Shown piece by piece: positions 26,116 through 38,300 of a stretch of 64,000 bases of DNA (position 1 is the first letter of the stretch; each line of letters begins with the position of its first letter). The stretch is from the NCBI GenBank assembly GCA_022885665.1, contig JAGQDJ010000024.1, forward strand, positions 744,001 to 808,000, written 5' to 3'. A program made the position numbers and the translations under genes. The notes beneath the pieces were generated by a model, which saw nothing but the letters and a program-made list of their open reading frames with translations, was not told the origin of the DNA and made no database searches. Source of the DNA: Triops longicaudatus. Its lineage: Eukaryota; Arthropoda; Branchiopoda; Notostraca; Triopsidae.

Positions 26116-26847
26116 TTAGAGTCCGCCACGTAAGGCCAACACTAAATGAAGCACAGAACCACCTTGCACTTTGTAATCCGCAGCCGTCTTTTCGTCATTC
26201 CTAAAAATAACATAAAGGGAAACATGTTACTTCTAAATTCCATTATGATAACGTAATTTAAGAAATTAAGTATGCCATCTTTCCGCAAGTTGGGAGTCTA
26301 TAGGACAGAACATAGCGAGGTATAAAATCAGTAACAAGCGAAGGAAATTCAGTACAAAGATGGGATAGGAAGGTTGGGGAAAATCGAAGTTCTGTAATTT
26401 CGAGAAACGGTGCCTCCGTATATAATTCCACTTAGGAGTTTTACTTCGAGATAAATAAACTGAGCGATTGATGCCAAGTTTAATGACTCATTGGTCAAAG
26501 AAGTAAAGCTCGGTGATGGATCTCGTAGGTCAACGTGCGAGTTGACATTAAAGATAAGGAAAGTATCCAATTTCTGGCACCAGAGAAAGGTCAAATGGAA
26601 AGGTAACAAAACAAATACGGTACTTTTATATACTCTTTACACATACATTTGCTTGCCAGAGAAAATTAACCGTTGCTGTGGCGGAGGAATGCCTTCCTTC
26701 TCTTCAACGCGTTCTTTTATCCTTTCAACTTTGTCTGTCGGCTCGATATCAATTTCAATCTATAAAGGGAACCCAATTTACGTATTTTTCTAAATTACAA
26801 GTCCTTTATACCTCCTTGCCGGTGAGAGTTTTAACTTTAATAAGCAT
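26116..26847 (-). CDS. NEDD8: NEDD8 ubiquitin-like modifier
   Basis: Ubiquitin-like protein conjugated to cullins to activate cullin-RING ligases. Three minus-strand exons in transcript order: 26847-26812 (12 codons, MLIKVKTLTGKE), 26759-26647 and 26200-26116, spliced GT-AG. The ATG codon after KQ is split across intron 2. The precursor is 77 aa. Family features visible are IEIDIEPTDKVERIKERVEE, the PPQQRLIFSGKQ-type loop, NDEKTAADYK, and VLHLVLALRGG with Ala72, the residue that separates NEDD8 from ubiquitin (Arg72). Only one residue, Leu77, follows Gly76, so hydrolase processing must remove a single residue. Every exon is short, which makes the gene easy to miss. Head-to-head with USP14, tail-to-tail with APRT. 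Confidence 0.96.
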
Positions 26848-27236
26848 TTTCAGCTAATAAAATAATGAACACCAAAACTTCAACGGCAAATTTGTTCGGT
26901 TTCACAATATCGGAGTTGTATCCTTTCCTCACCTTGCACCTGTGAATAGTAAATATCTTTAACATTTTAAGTTAAAATAAGTGTACTCGATTTGATTAAA
27001 GCAAATCTAAATTGGTGTACAATATTTCTTACCGTCTACACTTCAGCTTTTCCGTCACAGTCAAAACAGTAACTTTTTCTGTTATGTTAATGTGAAGGTT
27101 TCCGACAGGTGGCAGCATAGGCGGTGAAGTTTATCCGGCTGCTACCAGGTGGCATGAAGAGCAGCGTAAATGTTAATTGTCATGCTGAAATGCTAGTGAA
27201 GTTTCTTAACAATAGCAAATCGTAACGGTTTCAAAA
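26848..27236. promoter_or_regulatory. Divergent promoter region shared by NEDD8 and USP14
   Basis: 389 bp separate the NEDD8 ATG (minus) and the USP14 ATG (plus), so both promoters and 5' UTRs must fit here unless a distal leader exon exists. Two identical 9-mers CAGGTGGCA lie at 27106-27114 and 27146-27154, exactly 40 bp apart on the same strand. The core resembles AGGTGGC-type CTCF sites and contains a CAGGTG E-box. No clear TATA box is seen. Confidence 0.65.
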
Positions 27237-29463
27237 ATGCCATCGTATAAAGGTAAAAAGATGTCTCTAAGTGAACATTTGTATTAATTGAGCTTTTTCT
27301 TACACAGTTAAGGTGAAATGGGGAAAGGAGACCTTCTCCGACGTAGACGTCAATACCGACGAAGATCCTGTTGTTTTTAAAGCGCAACTTTTTGCGTTAA
27401 CGGGTGTAGCTCCGGAACGACAAAAGGTTATGCTTAAAGGACTCACACTGAAAGACAACGAATGGGGCAACTTCAAGCTGCGTGAAGTATGGGCTGTCAT
27501 GTATTTGTATAGTAAAGCTTAGCTATTTAATTTCTGTGTATTTCTAGGGAGCAATGATATTGCTAATGGGCAGCAAGGAAGAAGACGTCCCAACTGAACC
27601 TGCTCAAAAACCTGTCTTCGTTGAGGATATGGATGATTCACAACTCGCCAATGCAGTAAGATTTGTTACAATTTTTTTAGTACCCTGTTGTAATTGTCAT
27701 GCATTTTTCCTTTTTTAGCTCGATGTACCAGCGGGGTTAACGAATCTTGGCAACACCTGTTATTTGAATGCCACTGTTCAATGTTTGAAAGTTGTACCGG
27801 AGCTGCGAGATGCCTTAAAAGAATTTCCCGGCTGTAATATATTGCTTTACTTTATGCAATTAAATTAAAGCTAATTTTATCTCTAGCTGTTGGAAATGTG
27901 GCCATGGAGCCAGCTACATCATTAACGGCCAGTCTGCGCGATCTGTATAACGGTATGGAAAGGGGCAAGGATATTACACCATTTTTCCTGTTGCAAGTTT
28001 TGCACATGGTTTTCCCGCGCTTCGCGGAAAAATCAGAGCACGGCGGATATCAGCAGCAAGACGCGAATGAATGTTGGACGGAACTTCTTCGAATGTTACA
28101 GCAGAAGCTCCCAGCGAAACCAACCCCGAACAATGGAAAGAAGTATAAGTACGTTTTATTGACGGCACCTTCTTTCCGTCATCAACGTATAGCCTCTTTA
28201 CTTTGTATCTCAAACTTTTGTTTTGCGACAGGTCTATAATTGATCAGTATTTTGCCGGCACGTTCGCCTGTGAGCTTAAATGCAATGAGTCGGAGGACGA
28301 GCCGGTCTCAAAGAGTACCGAAGATTTTTTGCAGCTTTCGTGCTTTATTTCTCAAGATGTGAAATACCTGCATTCTGGCTTGAAATCAGTAAGAAAACAC
28401 ACGGTGAAACCCGGAATCATTAAACAGCTGTATTTATTTTCGTCAGAGGCTGCAAGAAACCATCACGAAACTTTCCCCGACGTTAAACCGCGATGCAGTT
28501 TACACCAAGTCGGTATGCGCAATGAAATAATTTTTTTTTCCCACTCTTGTTACAGTATTTTCTTTTCGTTGCAGTCACGTATCAGTCGATTACCAGCATA
28601 CTTGTCTGTTCAGTTTGTGCGTTTCTTCTTCAAAGAACGCGAGGCCATAAATGCGAAAATCTTAAAAGATATAAAATTCCCGTTAAGCTTAGACGTCTTT
28701 GAATTATGCACACCGGAACTGCAACAGAAACTTACGCCTATGAGAACCAAGTTCAAGGTATATTTTTGAATAAATACCAAAAGGTTTTACAAGCTATGTA
28801 TTTTCACTACCAAACAGGAACTTGAGGACAGAAAGGTGGAAGAAGGTAAGGAAGCAAAGAACAAAAAGGATGTTAACCAAGATAAGAACAAAGCTCCCGT
28901 AAAAACGGCTCCCTATTGGTTTGAAGATGGTAAGTTAACCTTTTTTCCGTAGAGACCAACGTACTTCGTAGATTTCCTATTCTCAGCTTATTTTTTATTG
29001 TTTGTTTATTTATTTTTCATTTCGTTTTCAGGATGGCTTTATTTCATTTTATTTTCGTGATTGTTCAATGAATTAAACTAGTCAATTGTGTATACTATGT
29101 AATATAACTGTGTTTAGACATTGGCTCCAACAACAGTGGATACTACGAGTTGCAAGCTGTCTTGACCCATAAGGGTCGTTCCTCGTCGAGCGGGCATTAC
29201 GTTGCATGGATCCGCGAAAAGGATGACCGTTGGTATCAAATGGATGATGACCGCGTGAGTCCAATTACTAGCGAAGACGTGCTGAAACTTTCCGGCGGAG
29301 GTACTATCTGCGTTTATTACTCTACATAAAGAAGTAAAAATAATGTGCATTAGGCGATTGGCATTGCGCATATGTACTCCTTTATGGCCCACGGCTATTG
29401 GAAATTGATGAAAATGCTCTGCCCGTCGTTCCTAAGGAAGGCGAGCCTATGGACGCTTCTTAA
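27237..29463 (+). CDS. USP14: Ubiquitin carboxyl-terminal hydrolase 14 (USP14)
   Basis: Proteasome-associated deubiquitinase (Ubp6/USP14 family, peptidase C19) that trims ubiquitin chains from substrates at the 19S cap. Eleven exons: 27237-27252, 27308-27486, 27548-27655, 27719-27833, 27887-28148, 28232-28388, 28447-28512, 28575-28757, 28818-28929, 29118-29300, 29354-29463. Introns are 53-188 bp and all frames join. The product is 496 aa (human 494). The N-terminal UBL includes VKVKWGKE and a KGLTLKDNEWG segment. The Cys box GLTNLGNTCYLNATVQC places catalytic Cys115; QQDANECW and ISRLPAYLSVQFVRFF follow; the His box SSSSGHYVAWIR gives His426 with the downstream DDD. Exon 1 encodes only five codons plus one base. 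All catalytic residues are intact. Confidence 0.96.
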
Positions 29464-32400
29464 TTATTTTTTTTTTTAATCGACAGCGTGTTTTGACTGT
29501 AAAAGATCCCTGCACTGGGCAAAAAGGCTTCTGAATACAATGGCTTGTTAAGCCACTATTAAAATAACGCCATATTTCTTCTGTATGTAACCTAAAAGCG
29601 TTTCCCAACCTTACGATGTTTGGAACACCCTGCTGTGCGATCATGCTTTGCGCTCATCTCCATCTCCCCTTACTAGCCTCCTTTCAGGCCCCTAACCGAC
29701 TGACATGTATGCCAGTTAGGATGGAAGAAAAGAAGACGAGTCTTTCGCTGCCATGAATCTGGCTCACTCCCTGGTATCTTCTATTTTTTATTTTCTTTCA
29801 CTCTCCTCCCCCCTCCTTTGCTTGGCAGCGCCCATTGACAGCCCAAGTTTTTCCAAGCGAGAGTCATAGCTGAAGTTGAGGGCAATTCCTCGGCTCCTAA
29901 CGGAGGTCTCTCTCTCCGGCCCGGCATCTCTATGACGTTGTTTCCGGTTCCGGTGAGTCGGACGGGCGATGGTCGTCAGGAAGTGGCTTTTGTCAAGAAA
30001 TAGCTTGCACCGAAATCCCCTCCCGATCCTTGCATCAGCCATCTTCGCGTCTCGTCTAGCGTCAGAGGACTTCAATTAGGCCACTTGCCCAAGTTATGGC
30101 ACCATATCATCAACGGCGTCGATCAGCTTCAGTCCCTGGTTTGTATTTGTACAATGGTCGTATAATAAACGACCTAACGATCTGAGATACTCCCATATAT
30201 TACCAAACGCTTTGTAGAAGATAGTCGAACATTTAGACCCTACTTGCTTTCCCCTAAAATTGAAAATGCGGAGCTGCAATTCTTGCTTTATCTCCCATTT
30301 ACTTAAATTTCCTTGATAAAGTTAGCCATTACTGCTGTAAAAGATACGAAATTCAAGAATGTATGAATATGGACCAGAGTTAAATGAAATGTAGAGTTAA
30401 TGAGAAATAAAAGTAAAGGTAGAGTATGTCAGTAGAGGCTAAAAGATTAAAAATTACAAGATAAAGTCTTTAATAAGATATGACTGTTATAAACGGGTCT
30501 TCTTCACGAAAGTATTGACAGGAAATTCTGCCAGTATTTAAAAAAAATCAGTTTACTATTTACAGCATAGCTTACCAGATTTGCGAAGAATAATTTTATC
30601 GCTCGAGTGGGTTTTGAGCACATGTTAAAAGAAAAGAAAAAAAGTTGGAAATATAATAAGTAGCCCGTTTCAATGTAAAGGCTCGGAATTCAATACACAA
30701 TAGACAATCAGCCATAAATTATAGATTTAGCCTAAGGTACCTATTTTATATTGTAAATTAACGAGATCTTAAGCTCAATACAGGATTAGGCGGTTTATAG
30801 CTAACTGGAAAGTAACCGATGAATAAATAAGTGACCCTATGGTACTAACCACCGCAGTAAAATCTCTCTGAAACGAAATATCGGCCAGTTTAGAAAGATC
30901 CATAGTTCCCTAATACACACGTCTACGACTCTAATCGGAAAGTATTCGAAAGAGTGAAATCGAACATAAGGAAATTTAGCTTAGAACGAATAAATTTCCA
31001 GGTCTACATGACAGCCTAAATTAACTACTTTATTCATTTACGATTATGGCTTTATTCGGAACACGATGACTGTCACCCGATAGTGCACGAAACTCAACTA
31101 AGCAATAACAACGCTGCTGCTTCGCCAATTAAGTTGGGATTCGATCGTCTACTTTCGGAAGGGAGTGTGACGTTGCATCAGCATATCCACAGAAGCTAAA
31201 ACATTGTTTAGCAATCATTGTTGCAATGTTAAAATCAACAAATAAATTCATATGAGGTATATGTTCAAATAATTTCAGCAGCTGGATTCGGTGGGGTACA
31301 GGGGAGGGGGCGATTCCACTGCCTTAAGTTCAGAACGGAGTAATTCGAATGAAAAATTGTGTGATTGTATCGCCTGGTCCAAATTCTACATGCAATTCTA
31401 CTTTGCTCCACTCTGAAATTTGACGCCATTGAATAAATTGTTTTGGCAAGTTAAAAGCATACATACTAAAAAAAAAAAAAAAAAAAGACAGAAAGAAACT
31501 CCATACGGAGGAAGTTCTTGCTTTCTTTCAATCATCAAAGAGCTGAGTTTTTGACCAATATTACAATCCGAATATCAAAAGATTATTAAAACAAGTCCTG
31601 ACAAGCTTATTTACATTTGCAAGCTTGTATAGCTTACTGTATTCAAACTATAGCTACATTTTATTGACGTTAAATGGGTTCCAAGCTCTAACAAATGTTT
31701 ACTATTATTTGAACTTATTGTCTACATTTGTGAATGTTTTTGCTAAGTAATAAATACATTTATTAGTAGAAAGACATCAATTGAAGATCAAACATGGATT
31801 TATACGGAATCTTGCGTGTGCCGAATTATTTGCCGTCCCACAGAAGTTTCGTTTTGTGAGATATAACTGTAGAAATATAACTGAAGTGTCCTTCGTAATT
31901 TATTAGTGAGATTTCTCTAATATTCCCCAGTTACGATACGTGTTCAAGAAATGTCGTCTGTGCTAGAGTCGTTAGCCAAACAAAACAGTAACTTGCACCC
32001 CTCATTTTTTACATTAGAATCGCATTTCTCATAAATACAACACATTTTGCCGCTCGCACGTAAGGTTAAACCAGTAACAGGTTAAGCATGACAGCACACA
32101 ATTTAAATTAGCCTAAAAATATATTTATAATTTGAAACAGGTACACGAAGTTTTATATTTCATACACCGCCTTCGCTACATGGTCAGAGACGAAGGAACT
32201 TGCATGAAACACTGGTACTTACCATCCTTCCCGTTAGTCAACATAGTAACCCACCCCACACTCATGAAAAAGCATGTTTGATACGGCTAAGTGGATGGGA
32301 GGATTGTTATGGGAATGCCCGAATCAGTGTAACGAAGGCTTAAATCAACTGTAACCTGTGACGACCTAGTGGATCGCTGGTGAAAAAGACGGTGACCAAT

Positions 32401-33640
32401 TGATAGACATGGGAACTGCGTTAACCTCGGGAACGATGAAGTGCTCACGTGCCCTTCTCCATCAACAGTCTATTAACGCAACGCCGTATTGACTTACGTG
32501 CCCTGCAAGTCAAACACTGCATAGTTAAGTTACGGACCGACACAATATTCATATGACTTGACGCGCACTCTGAGAATATGAATTTTTTCACTTTTTAGCT
32601 TGACTTTTAGTATCTCGTTAAGGGAGTTGGTGAGACGAAATGACTTGCAACTTTTTAACACCTTTTTACAGCCACACGTCTGTGTGTACAATGGTGATAG
32701 AAATGAAAGGTAACACACAAAGGTGGTTTATGGATAAAAGGGCACGTGTCTTTAATCAATAGCGGGACGCGGTAGGGCGGGAACCATTTTTATTCATGGT
32801 CGCCCCTTCTACTTTGATGTTCTCCAAGCGCATTTAACTCCGGAAATGCAGCTCCAAGACGGAAAGTGAAAAAGGTTAAAAGGGAACAACGCAGAAAGCA
32901 TGAGCTTTTATGTAAAACGTATCGTTTCAAGTGAGACAGTTTTAATGGTATTTCGCTGAATCTCATCATGCATGAGTTAACCGATGTAACAGATAGTACA
33001 AGAAGAATACCAAATTCACCTTAGGCCAGTTGCTCGTTAAGAAAATAAGACATCTTGCGATATAGGAAAACAATTATTGAATTTTTTCTTGGATGGGTTA
33101 CTTTGCATCTCAGTCTTTGTTATTTGTTCTGTTGATGATCAGGGAAAAATTTTAGACACACTAAAGAAACAACAACGAAGAAGAGGACGCGGCCACTCCT
33201 GTGTTGATAATGCTTCTAGAAACTCAGTATTTTTCCAGCAAGTTAGATTGGCTGTAACGATGAAAAATGACACGAGGTTTTCAGCTGCTTTGGGCTTCTG
33301 CAGCAGGCAACGAGGCTTATCATGTACGGTATCAAAAAATGGGAGCATGATTAATGATTTTCAACCAGCCGCTTAATCACATCATTCAGAAACGGGGACA
33401 CACCCGTTTCTGTGAAACAATATTTCTCGAATGTCTTGACAGGCTCACTGACAAATCTCCAAACCGTTTCACTCACTAGTGAAATGAACTGTGGTCAATT
33501 ATGAGTCTAAATCAGTCCAACTACCCCACGAATTTCAGGGAACGGTGCACCTTGCTAGTCGAAACGCAAATAACAAAAATTGAAAGGCTTGAAAACTCTG
33601 TAAAACGGCTATCAAATCCGCCAGCATGCTAAGTTTCTCT
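29464..33640. other. Non-coding stretch between USP14 and the ETS gene
   Basis: USP14 3' UTR, then AT-rich sequence (about 30.3-32.5 kb) with almost no open frames and an A19 run at 31468-31486. No recognisable gene on either strand. A minus-strand frame at 30094-30279 starts with TTG and has no family resemblance. Confidence 0.55.
31468..31486 (+). repeat. A19 homopolymer
   Basis: Nineteen A in a row. It could be the tail of an old retroposed sequence, but nothing recognisable lies upstream. Confidence 0.85.
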
Positions 33641-33649
33641 CCCTTAAGT

Positions 33650-34840
33650 GCCTGACGGGTTACACGAAAACAAAAACGGGGAGGACCCCATCAATGGAAT
33701 CTTTAACGTGAAAGCAAGCATCTTGAGGTGGTTCGCGCACCACCGCGGGGCATGCAGTACTCGACGCCGGGAAGGCGAACCTTCCGTGGGGCAATGGCTC
33801 GAGCATAAGAGCCAATCGCGTAGCCGGAAATCCCTCCGGCCCTGGTCCCGGACGGAATTCTAGCAAGAAATCCGCCTGCCCCGGGAAGCGCTCGGCTCCG
33901 CCTTGGGCATCATTAAGAGCTCATACGAGGCTTAGAGGGCGGCGCTTAGCTGGCTGGGAAGCTCCAAATCTCTTTTGGTCTCGTTGTGTGCGTTTCCAGT
34001 GGGAGGAGGAGATTGAAACTTTTCCAAGGTGGGGGGTTGCTTGTTGGCGGAATCCTGTGTGATGGCGAACGAACTCTTCCTTGAGCTCCTTTGCCGGATT
34101 TGGGTTGCCATCATGCAAAGTCGGACGGCGACGGCCAGTTTCCGTCCAACTTCCGACGACAAGCAACGAAACGCTTTTTCCCGTTCCTGTCTCCTCCCCG
34201 TAGGAAAATTACCTCCGCTCAAACCGCGGAAGATCTTCAAGGCGAAGGCAAAGGGGAGTTCCAGAGCACAGCTCCAACTTGCAAGCTCGCCTCTTTTCTA
34301 GTTCTCGGTCTTTCGAAAAGCGTGCAAGTGTGAAGCAAATTTTTTGGTTAAAAGAGGGGGGTAGCAAGGCAGCTCCACGGAATCTGCTGTCACCCCTTTT
34401 TCCGCAACCCTGCCCTGCTTACTTGAAGCAGCTGTAACCTCCGCAAACTAGTCAAGATCACAGGAAACGCAGGCGGACGGAACACGGAAGAATAGGAAAC
34501 CTCATGCTACAGTCGATGAAACTCACGCCAGTCTTCCTTTTCCAACACTGCCGACAAAACCTTCGTCTTCCTCTCGCGGACGCTTTAGAGGAAGACCTCT
34601 GACACTTTCATTATCCGGGACAACACCCAGCGCGGAAACTCAAATTCCGGCACAGTCTTCGGTTGTCTTTGCCATCGCTGCATTTTTTGCTGCTACCGCC
34701 AATTGCTTGCTTGTCACATTTCCGCGGAAACTTACAAAAAAGTCTGCTACCCGTATCTTAAGTCTTCGTCTAAAAAAGTGACGGTGTTCAACTGTGAATT
34801 ATTGTGGACAAGTTTTTGACCTTATTGACGGATTACAAAA
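33650..34840 (+). promoter_or_regulatory. GC-rich block, probable promoter and 5' leader of the ETS gene
   Basis: GC content rises sharply over the AT-rich DNA on the left, with many CpG dinucleotides. The block ends at a consensus donor (AAAA|GTAAGTTT, intron starting 34841), which could splice to the acceptor at 35299-35300 just before the ETS start codon. That makes a non-coding first exon likely, but its 5' end is not determined. No TATA box is evident. Short frames here contain no recognisable domain. Confidence 0.45.
33727..33840 (+). other. Cluster of four perfect 6-bp hairpins
   Basis: Four consecutive stem-loops with perfect 6-bp stems: GGTGGT/ACCACC (33727-33744, 6-nt loop), GGAAGG/CCTTCC (33770-33785, CGAA tetraloop), TGGCTC/GAGCCA (33795-33814, 8-nt loop) and GCCGGA/TCCGGC (33823-33840, 6-nt loop). 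The DNA shows this directly; whether it is transcribed and folds is unknown. I recognise no known RNA family. Confidence 0.5.
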
Positions 34841-35300
34841 GTAAGTTTCTTCGTTCGACTACTTAGTTCTTATGATTTTTATTATTTTTTTTGGAATCAA
34901 CTAAATAAATACAACACGCAAGTCTGTACGTGTTGAGACGTGGAAGGGAAGCTACGATTTACGGACTTCCGGAGCTAAATGAAATATCCTGTCGCTGACA
35001 GGTTTGGGGAAGATGACAGGTTATAATCTAAGGTTACCCTCACGCTTTTGCTTCTCTTTTGGTGGTAACTTAACGGCCGCCACGGTGCATCAAGCAAAAA
35101 GCACAGGGGCCAAATCGTTTAGATAGCTATCTGACACGCAAACCCCCAAACAACTAACTTACTGCGGCAGAAAGAAGCAAACAGAATTGCGTGGGACGGA
35201 GTGTGGGTTCTCCTTGGGTGTGCTTTTAACACTAAAAGCTGATTCGTGCTGCGTTTGATTAAGCTGGCTTGTCTGATATACAATGGCTTTCATTTTGCAG
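34841..35300 (+). other. Probable 5' UTR intron of the ETS gene
   Basis: Bounded by a consensus donor (GTAAGTTT) at 34841 and a polypyrimidine-AG acceptor (CATTTTGCAG) ending at 35300. A stop (TAA, 35306-35308) lies in frame two codons before the ETS ATG, so the upstream exon joined here would be untranslated for this isoform. Confidence 0.5.
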
Positions 35301-35311
35301 GTCTTTAAAAA

Positions 35312-38300
35312 ATGTCGGAATTATGCCCTACCGGAGGTCCAGCTTGCACGTTACCTACGTCGATGAGCCTGTCCAGAAATCACAGTCATTTCCCACAGTA
35401 CCACCACCATTTATCCCCATCGACTTCCTCCGCGTTCGGAGTCAAAAATGACGAAAATGCCGTCAGTTCGGCAGCCATGGCTGCGGCAGGCTTAACTGCT
35501 GGTATGGGTGGAGTCAACATCGGAGTCAACATTGGAGTTAATGTGGGGGTCAATGTCAATGTGGGAATGACAGCCGGCGACCCCACGTCGCCGTGGACAG
35601 CTTGCGGATATCGCTTTCCACCTGGCTTAGCTGCCATGACTTCACCTGCTACCTTGCCACTAGAACAACTCAAGCAAACAGTAGAACGGGGGAAGATGCT
35701 CAACTCTTGCGGCACAAGTCCGCCCCATCACGCCAACTACTTACAAAGCGATGGCATCGGCCGGAGTGTGACGCCGCAAACGGTCACCACGGCGAGGTCC
35801 CTTAACGATTGCCATTCGAGCCAGAGGTCAAGTAGCAGCGAAGTACGGCACGTGACGACTACTTCCAGCACTTTGGCCACCAAACGTGAAGCTACAGGTA
35901 CATAACTGAATTATCCCGGCTTGCATGCGTGTATGATGGAAGAAAAGGACGTGTGCCAGAGTCATTAGGCCTCGCATTGCTTATGCTAAAGTCGGCAGCT
36001 TAGTCCTAATGGAACAACAATGAATAGTAGCTAACATCGCACAAAAGAGGGGCGGCTTAATGTCTGCCGTATGGTAATCTTTTCCGACGTTCTCCTGTAA
36101 TAAATTAGCCGTCCTACCCCAATCTTTATCTGCCCACTCTTCCTTACGAATACTAGCAAATACTGGGCATTCTAGGCGATTTAACACAATAGCTATCGGT
36201 ACGTCTCTTCTGACAAACAAGCTAACAAATTGTCTTCTTGACAGGTTCCACTAAGTACAAGCAGCATAGTACCGAACCGTCTACGCGAACTTCAGACTAC
36301 GGTAAGTGAAAATTCATTCTATTAAGGACACTAAAAGCACAATTGTATTACTCCCAACCTGGATATACAGTAGAAAATCATACAGAGATGGTATTTACTA
36401 CACTATTGTGGTCTCACTTAAACTTGCACAAAGTGCGCCAGATCTGTCAGGATTAGCGAAAATGTTATATTTGTTTTTAACGGACACATTTCTTAACATT
36501 TCAAAACAATCGCAAGAACAGCTCATGGATAGAGAAATTTCTTTTGCAATTAAAACGTAGGAAGCTCCAGCACTTTTACGGAATTTAATGTTATAAGGAC
36601 TTTATTGCATAAGGACAAATCTCTTGTACAAAAGACAGAGGCTGACGACGGTGATCGAATCATAGAAATACTGCAGCATTACATTCGCTGCGTTCCACAA
36701 GGCTCAGTACTCACAGCTCACGTGGAATTCTCTAAAACCTTCCGTAAATACTCCTGAAAGAGTACTAAACCAAAAGCGATGACTGTATTATTTGTAGAAT
36801 GGGCAGTTGCACTGCTATCATAAAACGCGTTACTCAACAAACCAGAACAGAACACCTGTAATGTTTCGCTCTGTAATACGCGCTTATAATACCTAAAAAA
36901 CGAACAGTGTACGTTTATCTAACAACGTATTAGCTGCAAAAAATCGCGATAGTTTGCACGGTAAGACATATTAAGATGTTAGTCGAAACGTAGCTTAAGT
37001 TCGATAAAAGCTGCATCTGAGGGCTGTTTAGGCCTCGCATTATATAGCTGACTATCAGAAGCCGCTGCATGCATCTCGAGATGGGGAAAAAAAATCCCTT
37101 CCAGCTTTGCATACAACAACAATTGACTTTTACAACTTGAACTATAAAAAGCATCGCTGGCAGACAGTCTCATAAAAAGGCAAGCATACGTTCGTTGCAA
37201 ACGCCCCTTGCAGCTAACACAGCTTTTTTTGTGACGAGATTCATGTTAAAGGGTGCCAATCTATAGTATGCTAAATCATTACTAAGGGGAAAAGATAATG
37301 GTAACCCCAAAGGTTGGCTGGGTTGTCGGAAACGGTGACGTATCTTGCGCGTTCCCTTTAGCGATGCTCGTGGCCGGAAATGTCTTGGATGGAAGTCGAC
37401 GCTAACCCTCTCGGAGTACTTTCCTTGTCACTGGGACATTTTACCCCCTTATAGCCAAAATACAGCTAAGGGAACATGCATATAGTGCGAGGAACTCTAC
37501 CGAATCTAGCGTCGTAAAGGGGAAAGCACGAGAAGATCTCCTGCAGTAGATTTCCAAAAGCATCCTCTTGGCGTAGTTGCGCCTAGAATCACCGGAACTC
37601 GGTGGCTATCAATCTTCAAGAGAAACAGAGAAAGAGGACGCAACAAATCTTACTTCCCATAAACACTCCCATGATTTAAGCCTTGTCCGTAAACAAAAAT
37701 ACTGAATAAAAAACAAAAGTTGTGCCAAAATAATGGCAGACAAATATTTAGTCACAGAATTATAAATAAATAAAAAATTATAGCTTTTTGGAAGTTTCAT
37801 AACTCACAACTCTTTCTGCCTCAAGCTTTTTAATGCGAGCTATAAATTCCGAAAACGGTGAAACCTAGCTTTTTTTCAGAGTTCAAACTGCCAAGTCTGG
37901 AAGTTTTTCGCAATTAATTAGGAAGTACGCGAAAGCGTATTCGATGCTCTCTTGGGAACCTCATCAATTTCGATAGTCCGTTTCGAATGGGACGGCCTGG
38001 GCAAAGAGAATAAAAATTAGGCACGGTGAAGTCCTACTTTTGTAAGACAAGACCGAGCGCCAAGTCCGAGCGTACGCCGACGAGGGGCGTCGTAGACGTC
38101 GTTACGGAGGCTACCGACGTCCTCTTGTGCGAAGGTAGTTAGCGAAACGGGACGAACGTGCGCCGTGCATATACAAAGCAGTGAAAAGAGCAGGTTCGGG
38201 CATCATTGAAGGTGACTGTCAAGTCGCGTGACTCCCTCCCCTAACCTTTTGCCTACTCAGAGCCTTTGTATACCATTTTCTCTCGGGGGGGTTGGGGTTA

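Noticed and set aside
30094..30279. 61-codon minus-strand frame resembling a transposase scrap
   Set aside because: TTG start and no catalytic or DNA-binding motif; too short to call.
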